A stretch of 22,917 nt of DNA from AC-37 sp036389105 (GTDB lineage Bacteria; Actinomycetota; Thermoleophilia; Solirubrobacterales; Thermoleophilaceae), in NCBI GenBank assembly GCA_036389105.1, contig DASVQK010000123.1, positions 1 through 22,917 of the forward strand, given 5' to 3'. The notes under the pieces are model-generated. The model was not told the origin of the DNA, ran no database searches, and worked only from the letters and a program-made list of their open reading frames with translations. A program made the position numbers and the translations under genes. Positions 17,629 to 22,917 of the stretch are shown in pieces; positions within the stretch are counted from its first letter, which is position 1, and every line of letters starts with the position of its first letter.

Positions 17629-19572
17629 ATGCCTGGAACCCGCATGAAGATCAGTGCGTTCGTACGCCTCACCGCAGTCGCCGTCGCAACCGCCATCTGC
17701 TCCCTCTTCCTCGCGCCGCCCGCGCTGGCGGCCGCCAAGAGCCCGCCCGCCGGGGGCGCCGAGATCAGCCAGGTGATCATCGCCACTCTGGGCGCGATGG
17801 TGGCCACCGGCGTCCTGCTGGCGCTCGTCTTCGGCCACCGCAGCGGCAAGCTCAAGGTGATCCAGCGGCTGGTCAAGTTCTCCGAGCGCGTGTCGGGCGC
17901 GCCGAACTGGTCCGCAATCCCGCTCTCCATCCTCGGCGGCACGCTGGCCATCGCGGTGTTCGGCATGTACTGGGACATCTCGATCCACATCGACGAGGGC
18001 CGCGACCCGGGCCCGCTGGCCAACGCGGCGCACTACTTCATCCTGGTCGGCCTCTTCGGCGTGCTGTTCGCGGGCGTCGTGGCCATGGCGCTGCCGCTCG
18101 AGCGGCCTAGCCGCTCCGCCATCAGGCTCCCCAACGGCTGGTGGGCGCCGCTCGGCGGCGTGATCATCACCGTCTGCGGGTCGATCTCGCTGCTGGCGTT
18201 CCCGCTCGACGACATCTGGCATCGCATCTTCGGCCAGGACGTGACCCTCTGGGGGCCGACGCACCTGCTGCTGTTCGGCGGCGCCGCGTTCTCCGTGGTG
18301 GGCGCGATCATCCTCCAGCGCGAGGGCAGGGCCGCGAGCGTCAAGCCGGCGCCCAAGTCCGAGAAGCCGATCCTGCTGGCCCGCTGGCAGGAGCCGCTTC
18401 TGTTCGGCTCGCTCATGGCCGGCCTCTCCACCTTCCAGGGCGAGTTCGACTTCGCCGTTCCGCAGTTCCGGCTGGTCTTCCACCCGATGCTGCTGATGCT
18501 GGCCGCGGGCGTGGGCCTGGTCGCCGCTCGCATTCGCCTGGGCCGCGGCGGCGCGCTGGCCGCGGTCGCCGTGTTCGTGGTGATCCGGGGCATCCTCGCG
18601 CTGATCGTCGGCGGGATCCTCGGGCACACCACCCCGTACTTCCCGATCTACCTCGCCTCCGCGGTGATGGTCGAGCTCGTCGCGCTACGCATGTCGCGTG
18701 AGCGGCCGCTGGCCTTCGGAGCCGCGTGCGGCGTCGGCATCGGCACGGTCGGCCTGGCGGGCGAGTGGCTGTGGTCGCACCTGGTCTGGGTGATCCCGTG
18801 GCCGTCGTCGCTGTTCCCCGAGGGCGCGATCGTCGGCTTCATCGCCGCCATGGTCGGCGGCATCCTGGGCGGGTACGTCGGGCGCTCCATCGATGGCCAG
18901 CCGGTCCGGGAGCGCGCCTCGCGCTGGCTCGTTCCGGCGGCCGCCCTGGGCGTCATGCTCCTGACGTTCTACGGGCTCGAGAAGTCCGATCCCAAGCCGC
19001 CGGTAACGGCGCAGGTGTCCCTCCAGACCGTGAAGCCGGCACCGGAGCGCGAGGTCCAGGCGACGGTCAAGGTGACCCCCGCCGACGCCGCCAAGGACGC
19101 GCACTGGTTCAACGCCACGGCCTGGCAGGGCGGCAAGCGTCCCGGCTCGGTCGTGAACGAGCTGAAGGAGATCGGCCCCGGGCTGTACAAGACCACCCAG
19201 CCGATTCCGGTGTACGGGAACTGGAAGTCCACCATCCGCCTCGAGCGCGAGGACCAGGTGCTGGGCCTGCCGCTGTTCTTCCCCAACGACCCGGCCATCC
19301 CGGCCCCTGAGATCGCGGCCTCGCCGCAGTTCACCCGCACGTTCGTGGAGGACAAGAAGAACCTCCAGCGCGAGCAGAAGGCGGGCACGTCGGGCATCCT
19401 GACCGCCGGCGCGTACACGGTCGTGCTGATCGTCGGGCTGAGCATGTTCGCGCTGCTGGCGTGGGGCCTGCTGCGGATCTCACGCGCCGTGCGGAAGCCC
19501 GAGGACCGGCCGCAGGAGCCTGCCGGCCCCGCCTCGGGCGCTCCGCCCGCGAGGACGGCCGCGCCCGCGTGA
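17629..19572 (+). CDS. Polytopic membrane protein with extracytoplasmic C-terminal domain, unknown function
   Basis: A 647-residue protein. Residues 6-36 resemble a cleavable signal or first TM segment ending ALA-A. Roughly nine or ten hydrophobic segments follow up to residue 450, then a soluble domain (455-585) and a last TM (590-617) with a Pro/Ala-rich tail. Polar residues sit at TM edges: YWDISIHIDEGRDPG (114-128), AHYF (134-137), DDIWHR (194-199), GPTHL (209-213), FHP (284-286) and EWLWSH (379-384). This suggests metal or proton handling. The soluble domain (GPGLYKTTQPIPVYGNWKS, PLFFPNDPAIPAP) looks like a FixH/YtkA-type beta domain. The ATG at 17629 has GGGGAGGA upstream. I do not know a named family. 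It is coupled to the next gene by GTGA. Confidence 0.8.
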   Translation: MPGTRMKISAFVRLTAVAVATAICSLFLAPPALAAAKSPPAGGAEISQVIIATLGAMVATGVLLALVFGHRSGKLKVIQRLVKFSERVSGAPNWSAIPLSILGGTLAIAVFGMYWDISIHIDEGRDPGPLANAAHYFILVGLFGVLFAGVVAMALPLERPSRSAIRLPNGWWAPLGGVIITVCGSISLLAFPLDDIWHRIFGQDVTLWGPTHLLLFGGAAFSVVGAIILQREGRAASVKPAPKSEKPILLARWQEPLLFGSLMAGLSTFQGEFDFAVPQFRLVFHPMLLMLAAGVGLVAARIRLGRGGALAAVAVFVVIRGILALIVGGILGHTTPYFPIYLASAVMVELVALRMSRERPLAFGAACGVGIGTVGLAGEWLWSHLVWVIPWPSSLFPEGAIVGFIAAMVGGILGGYVGRSIDGQPVRERASRWLVPAAALGVMLLTFYGLEKSDPKPPVTAQVSLQTVKPAPEREVQATVKVTPADAAKDAHWFNATAWQGGKRPGSVVNELKEIGPGLYKTTQPIPVYGNWKSTIRLEREDQVLGLPLFFPNDPAIPAPEIAASPQFTRTFVEDKKNLQREQKAGTSGILTAGAYTVVLIVGLSMFALLAWGLLRISRAVRKPEDRPQEPAGPASGAPPARTAAPA

Positions 19573-19727
19573 GCCTGCCGCTTGCCCACGCCGCCCACCT
19601 GCTGATCGACATACCGCTGTTCGGCGGGCCGGTGATCCTGCTGGCGGCGGCGCTGTGGTGGTCGTCGGTGAAGCACCGGCGCGACGAGCGCGAGGCCGGC
19701 GGGAGCGCGCCGGACGGCGCGGCCTGA
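19569..19727 (+). CDS. 52-residue single-TM protein coupled to the membrane protein
   Basis: A short product reading MSLPLAHAAHLLIDIPLFGG, one hydrophobic stretch (about 10-32, ending AAALWW), then a basic/acidic tail (KHRRDEREAGG). The GTG start overlaps the stop of the 647-residue membrane protein as GTGA, so it is translationally coupled. That is strong evidence it is real and acts with that protein, perhaps as a small accessory subunit. The His residues at 7 and 10 are at the membrane edge. The family is not recognised. Confidence 0.72.
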   Translation: MSLPLAHAAHLLIDIPLFGGPVILLAAALWWSSVKHRRDEREAGGSAPDGAA

Positions 19728-19729
19728 TC

Positions 19730-19735
19730 TAGACT
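19730..19735 (+). promoter_or_regulatory. Possible -10 for tRNA-Arg
   Basis: TAGACT fits TANNNT and lies 26 bases before the mature tRNA 5' end, just after the stop of the small membrane protein gene. No clear -35 is visible. Confidence 0.3.
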
Positions 19736-19761
19736 CGGCCTGCGCGGCGCGCCGCGCGCCC

Positions 19762-19834
19762 GCGCCCGTAGCTCAGTGGATAGAGCGCTGCCCTCCGGAG
19801 GCAGAAGTCGCAGGTTCGAATCCTGCCGGGCGCG
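19762..19834 (+). tRNA. tRNA-Arg (anticodon CCG)
   Basis: A full cloverleaf is visible. The acceptor stem GCGCCCG/CGGGCGC is perfect over seven pairs. The D arm is GCTC...GAGC, the anticodon stem CTGCC/GGCAG has loop CTCCGGA (anticodon CCG, reading CGG), and the T stem GCAGG/CCTGC has TTCGAAT. The discriminator is G. No CCA is encoded, so it must be added after RNase Z cleavage; an rnz gene lies in the same window. CGG is a common Arg codon in this GC-rich genome. Confidence 0.97.
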
Positions 19835-19883
19835 CTTCTCGCTGCGCCGCGCATCCGCGCGCCCTGATACAACCCTCGCCACC

Positions 19884-19906
19884 GCGAAGCGGGCGGGCCG
19901 CTTCGC
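19884..19906 (+). repeat. Perfect 9-bp hairpin in front of the protease ribosome-binding site
   Basis: GCGAAGCGG-GCGGG-CCGCTTCGC has no mismatch. It ends two bases before AGGAGGGGGG, the Shine-Dalgarno of the subtilisin gene. It may be the tRNA transcript's terminator (no T-tract) or a 5' UTR stabiliser or regulator of the protease. Confidence 0.45.
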
Positions 19907-19925
19907 CCAGGAGGGGGGCTTAGAC

Positions 19926-21269
19926 ATGAGGTCTTTGCGTTGCACGATCGCGCCGCTGTGCGCGCTGGCGCTGGTTCTGCCGTCCACCGCGGCCGCGAGC
20001 GGCGCCGCGGCCGGCACGCCCATTCCGGGTCACTACATCGTCGTGCTGAAGTCGGCGGAGAGCGGCCAGCTCGTGGCCGCCGACCACGAGCACCTTTTGG
20101 GCGCGCTGGTCTCCCACATCTACGACCACGCGCTTCACGGCTACGCGGCCGAGCTGTCGCAGACCGAGCTGGCACTGGTCAAGGCGGACCCGCGCGTGGC
20201 CTACGTGAGCCAGGACCGTGGCGGCGTGGCGATCCAGTCACAGACCCTGCCGACCGGCGTCAACCGCACCGACGCCGACCTGAGCAGCCAGCTCGCGGGC
20301 GACGGATCGGGCACGACGCCCGGTGACATCGCCGTCTTCGATACCGGCATCCAGCCGGACCACCCGGACCTGAACGTGGCCGGAGGCGTCGACTGCCTCG
20401 GGGGCTACAGCGGCGACGACGGCACCTGGTACGACGCGAACGGCCACGGCACCCACGTGGCGGGGATCGTCGGCGCCAAGGACGACCTGAACGGCACCGT
20501 CGGCGTGGCTCCCGGCGTGCGGCTCTGGGCCGTCCGCACCCTCAACGTGCTCGGCAGCGGCAGCGCCGCGACGCAGCTCTGCGGCATCGACTGGGTGACC
20601 GCCAACGCGCCGGGGATGGGCATCAAGGTCGCCAACTCGAGCCAGATCCTGTTCGCCTCGGGGGACGACGGCAACTGCGGCTACACGAACAACGACCCCC
20701 TCCACCAGGCGATCTGCCGCTCGACCGCGGCGGGCATCCTGTGGGTGTTCGGCGCCGGCAACAACGCGGTCGACCTGGCCGGGGCGGCGGGCGCCAGCTT
20801 CGACGAGGTGCTCGCCGTGACGGCCATGGGCGACGGGAACGGCCAGCCGAATGTCGGCAGCACCGACACGTTCACCTGCCTGGGCCCGCCGAACGGCAAG
20901 AAGAGGTCGAACTACACACCGGAGACCGACGACAAGTACACGTCGTTCAGCGCGTACGCGGTGAGCGGAGCGGATCAGGCGCATACGATCGCCGCGCCGG
21001 GTGCCTGCATCTACTCGACGTACAAGGGCTCCGGCTACGAGAACATGAGCGGGACGAGCATGTCCGGGCCGCACGCCGCGGCGGTCGCCCACCTGTGCTA
21101 CGTGTCCGGGCAGTGCGCGGGCACGCCGGCGGAGACGATCCAGAAGCTCCGCACGGACGCGGCGGCGTACGCGCAGGCCAATCCGGGCTGGGGCTTCACG
21201 GGCGACCCGCTGAACAGCCCGGTGGCCGGGCGCTACTACGGCTACCTGGTCAGGGCCGGGCAGTACTAG
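19926..21269 (+). CDS. Secreted subtilisin-like serine protease (peptidase S8)
   Basis: A 447-residue preproprotease. The signal peptide spans residues 1-30 (cleavage near AAASG-AAAG). An inhibitor I9-type propeptide follows (about 33-97: HYIVVLKSAESGQ, ending DPRVAYVSQDR), then the S8 catalytic domain. The triad is complete: Asp139 in VFDTGIQPDHPDL, His174 in NGHGTHVAG and Ser378 in SGTSMSGPH, with the oxyanion Asn279 in FGAGNN. Several Cys (156, 219, 251, 264, 318, 361, 391, 397) suggest disulfides in an extracellular enzyme. No C-terminal anchor is seen. The ATG at 19926 has AGGAGGGGGG upstream; the longer upstream frame would run into the tRNA and is rejected. Confidence 0.95.
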   Translation: MRSLRCTIAPLCALALVLPSTAAASGAAAGTPIPGHYIVVLKSAESGQLVAADHEHLLGALVSHIYDHALHGYAAELSQTELALVKADPRVAYVSQDRGGVAIQSQTLPTGVNRTDADLSSQLAGDGSGTTPGDIAVFDTGIQPDHPDLNVAGGVDCLGGYSGDDGTWYDANGHGTHVAGIVGAKDDLNGTVGVAPGVRLWAVRTLNVLGSGSAATQLCGIDWVTANAPGMGIKVANSSQILFASGDDGNCGYTNNDPLHQAICRSTAAGILWVFGAGNNAVDLAGAAGASFDEVLAVTAMGDGNGQPNVGSTDTFTCLGPPNGKKRSNYTPETDDKYTSFSAYAVSGADQAHTIAAPGACIYSTYKGSGYENMSGTSMSGPHAAAVAHLCYVSGQCAGTPAETIQKLRTDAAAYAQANPGWGFTGDPLNSPVAGRYYGYLVRAGQY

Positions 21270-21280
21270 GGACATAGGCT

Positions 21281-21296
21281 CCCGCCGCATGGCGGG
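21281..21296. terminator. Hairpin after the protease gene
   Basis: CCCGCC-GCAT-GGCGGG is a perfect 6-bp stem 11 bases after the protease stop. There is no T-tract. Confidence 0.45.
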
Positions 21297-21298
21297 CA

Positions 21299-21342
21299 GC
21301 CGGGCGCTGGGGGCGCGAGCCACGGTGGCGCTCCCAGCCGGC
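21299..21342. terminator. Long hairpin between convergent protease and tetR genes
   Basis: CTGGGGGCGC (21307-21316) pairs with GCGCTCCCAG (21328-21337), with one wobble. This is extended by GCCGG/CCGGC after a three-base bulge. A 15-bp GC-rich stem between two converging genes fits a bidirectional terminator, although neither side has a clear T-tract. Confidence 0.5.
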
Positions 21343-21368
21343 ACGGTCGAGTACAGGGAGTGCGGTAG

Positions 21369-22007
21369 CTAGCTCTCCCGGGACCCGGCATCGCCGAACG
21401 GCAGCTGCCCGAGGAACCAGCGGGCGTGGTCCACGATCCGCTCGACGGGATAGCGCTCCGGGTCGGTGAGCAGCAGGCGCGCGCCCTCGTCCGCGACAGC
21501 GGACAGCATCCGCGCGGTCAGCTCCGGGTCGGGCGACTCGCGGCCGGGTCCCAGGCCGGGGCGCGCCGCCTCGGCCAGCTGCGCCAGCACGGCCGTACGG
21601 CCCTCGGCGATCCGGTTGCGCAGCACCTCCGGCGCGCCCTCGGGCGGCATCAGCACCAGCCGCCACGTGGCCGGGTCGGCCAGCACCGCCTCCAGGTACC
21701 CGCGGAGCGCTGCCGCCAACTGCTCGGCCGGATCGCCCGCCGCGAGCTCGAGCTCGGACGGCAGCACCGCGGCCAGCTGCCCCAGCGCCCTCACGCCCTC
21801 GCGCTGCACGAGGGCCTCGAGCAGGCCGCCGAGGTCCTGGAAGTGCCCGTAGACCACCGGCCGCGTGATCCCGGCCTCGCGCGCCACGGCCTCGATCGAC
21901 ACGGCGTGGAAGCCGCGCCGGTCCACGATCCGCTTGGTCGCGTCCAGGAGCTGCTCGCGCCGCTCCGCGGCGCTCATCCTGCCCGGGCTCGCGATCTGTG
22001 ACGTCAT
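21369..22007 (-). CDS. TetR/AcrR-family transcriptional regulator
   Basis: A 212-residue regulator. The N-terminal TetR helix-turn-helix domain is clear (ERREQLLDATKRIVDRRGFH, then VSIEAVAREAGITRPVVYGHF at about 36-56). The rest is an all-helical ligand-binding domain (LAAALRGYLEAVLADPATWRLVLMPPEG), whose ligand cannot be told from sequence. The ATG at 22007 has no Shine-Dalgarno but lies seven bases after TAATGT, consistent with a leaderless mRNA. It is divergent from the flavin monooxygenase gene with operator-like repeats between, so it probably represses itself and that gene. It converges on the protease gene. Confidence 0.93.
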   Translation of the reverse strand: MTSQIASPGRMSAAERREQLLDATKRIVDRRGFHAVSIEAVAREAGITRPVVYGHFQDLGGLLEALVQREGVRALGQLAAVLPSELELAAGDPAEQLAAALRGYLEAVLADPATWRLVLMPPEGAPEVLRNRIAEGRTAVLAQLAEAARPGLGPGRESPDPELTARMLSAVADEGARLLLTDPERYPVERIVDHARWFLGQLPFGDAGSRES

Positions 22008-22014
22008 GCCCAGA

Positions 22015-22020
22015 ACATTA
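22015..22020 (-). promoter_or_regulatory. Probable tetR -10 (leaderless)
   Basis: TAATGT on the minus strand is seven bases from the tetR ATG, so transcription would start at or near the A of ATG. The perfect palindrome 22022-22037 fills the space where the -10/-35 spacer would be. Confidence 0.5.
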
Positions 22021-22066
22021 CGTTACGCCAGCGTAACTTACGGGTACGCAACTTACGACACCGTAA
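22018..22066. promoter_or_regulatory. Operator-like cluster of TTACG half-sites
   Basis: Six copies of TTACG or its complement CGTAA start at 22018, 22023, 22032, 22038, 22053 and 22062. Two form inverted repeats: the perfect GTTACGC-CA-GCGTAAC (22022-22037) and TTACG-ACAC-CGTAA (22053-22066). The first lies just upstream of the tetR -10, the second in the monooxygenase leader. This is the expected place for TetR binding. Confidence 0.7.
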
Positions 22067-22099
22067 CCAAGCGCTCCGACCCCGTCAGAGGAGAGAACG

Positions 22100-22917
22100 A
22101 TGCCCGTCCTCCAGGATCCCCCCGCAGCGAAGCCTAGCGTCGACACGGCCCCGCCGGCCGAGGTCGACATCGCGATCGTGGGCGCCGGGTTCTCGGGCCT
22201 GGGCATGGCCATCAGGCTGAAGCAGGAGGGCATGGACGACTTCGTCGTGTTCGAGCGCGCCGACGACGTCGGCGGCACGTGGCACTTCAACACCTACCCC
22301 GGCTGCGCCTGCGACGTCCCGTCCCACCTCTACTCGTTCTCTTTCGCCCCCAACCCCGAGTGGGGCGAGACCTACTCCCCGCAGCCGCAGATCCGCGCGT
22401 ACCTGAAGCGCTGCGTGGACGACTTCGGCATCCGCCCCCACCTGCGCCTGCGCCACGAGGTCAGGTCTGTGGAATGGGACGACGACGCGAAGCGCTGGAA
22501 CCTGGACACCGACCGCGGCGCCTTCCGGGCCCGCGTCCTGGTGGCGGGCCCGGGCCCGCTCACCGAGCCCAAGCTGCCCGACGTGCCCGGCATCGAGAGG
22601 TTCGAGGGCAAGGCGATGCACTCCGCCCGCTGGGACCACGACTACGACCTGACGGGCAAGCGGGTGGCCTCGATCGGCACGGGCGCGTCGGCCATCCAGT
22701 ACGTGCCCGAGATCCAGCCCAAGGTGGAGGAGCTGCACGTGTTCCAGCGCACGGCGCCGTGGATCTTCCCGCACAGCAACCGGCCGATCACGGGGATCGA
22801 GCGACGGCTCTACCGCGCGTTCCCGGCGCTCCAGAAGCTCGTTCGCGGCGGCGTGTACGTGGGTCGCGAGGTGGCGATCCTGGGCTTCGTGAAGAACCCC
22901 AAGCTGATGAAGGTGGC
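22100..22917 (+). CDS. Baeyer-Villiger-type flavin monooxygenase (partial, 3' end outside window)
   Basis: The first 272 residues of an FAD/NADPH monooxygenase. The FAD Rossmann motif IVGAGFSGLG is at 26-35, followed by VVFERADDVGGTWHFNTYPG with CDVPSHLYSFSF. The Baeyer-Villiger fingerprint FxGxxxHxxxW(D) is intact as FEGKAMHSARWD (168-179), and the NADPH Rossmann motif follows (GTGASA, 193-198). These enzymes turn ketones into esters or lactones and act on many xenobiotics and terpenoids; the substrate is not evident. The ATG at 22100 has GAGGAGAG upstream. The frame is open to the window edge; the full length should be about 490-550 residues. It is divergent from tetR. Confidence 0.93.
   Translation, partial: MPVLQDPPAAKPSVDTAPPAEVDIAIVGAGFSGLGMAIRLKQEGMDDFVVFERADDVGGTWHFNTYPGCACDVPSHLYSFSFAPNPEWGETYSPQPQIRAYLKRCVDDFGIRPHLRLRHEVRSVEWDDDAKRWNLDTDRGAFRARVLVAGPGPLTEPKLPDVPGIERFEGKAMHSARWDHDYDLTGKRVASIGTGASAIQYVPEIQPKVEELHVFQRTAPWIFPHSNRPITGIERRLYRAFPALQKLVRGGVYVGREVAILGFVKNPKLMKV

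Noticed and set aside
19762..19834. tRNA gene as an integration site for a mobile element
   Set aside because: No integrase, no repeat of the tRNA 3' end and no change of composition was seen downstream; the following gene is an ordinary protease.
19776..19925. Upstream extension of the protease to a frame starting inside the tRNA
   Set aside because: It would place coding sequence in the tRNA-Arg and remove the signal peptide from the N-terminus; the ATG at 19926 has a strong Shine-Dalgarno and a proper signal sequence.

Overview
The window is high-GC bacterial DNA with frequent GTG and TTG starts and repeated 4-base stop/start overlaps. The gene order pyrR-pyrB-pyrC-carA-carB ... mihF-gmk-rpoZ-coaBC and the actinobacterial nucleoid protein mIHF point to Actinomycetota. 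The style (TTG starts, class 1B pyrD with pyrK) suggests a deep branch such as Thermoleophilia/Solirubrobacterales. The phylum is well supported; the class is an inference.

Positions 1-12010 (all minus strand) hold the housekeeping block. Transcription starts near 12020 and runs leftward through pyrR, pyrB, pyrC, carA, carB, pyrK and pyrD, which together take bicarbonate, glutamine and aspartate to orotate. The pyrR leader folds into a textbook PyrR-binding hairpin whose 3' arm is the pyrR Shine-Dalgarno, so PyrR probably represses its own translation and that of the coupled genes. pyrE and pyrF are not in the window. A 153-bp gap with its own promoter-like element leads into mihF, gmk, rpoZ, coaBC and a small TPR protein: nucleoid architecture, GMP kinase, RNA polymerase omega and CoA synthesis.

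Positions 12011-17520 (still minus strand) are a string of small accessory genes. They include a hicBA toxin-antitoxin pair whose toxin has lost its catalytic centre by an apparently clean in-frame deletion, a VOC protein, an ABM-like barrel protein, a TfoX N-domain protein and a small conserved gene broken by a one-base homopolymer shift. Beyond these lie RNase Z, an unknown small protein, a secreted protein that looks like a PHM/SURNod19-type copper domain fused to a blue-copper domain, and a YfcE-type phosphoesterase.

Positions 17521-22917 change orientation. A 108-bp divergent region with a pseudo-palindromic site precedes a large polytopic membrane protein with conserved-looking His/Asp/Trp clusters and an extracytoplasmic C-terminal domain. 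It is translationally coupled to a 52-residue single-TM protein. Next come tRNA-Arg(CCG), a secreted subtilisin-like protease, a pair of strong hairpins between convergent genes, a TetR regulator, and a divergently transcribed Baeyer-Villiger-type flavin monooxygenase cut by the window end. The tetR/monooxygenase intergenic region carries six TTACG half-sites, including a perfect palindrome.

The best candidates for new biology are the copper-domain fusion (15636-17012), the membrane protein with its micro-partner (17629-19727) and the gutted HicA kept in frame (12321-12458). No CRISPR array, insertion sequence, rRNA or prophage was seen.
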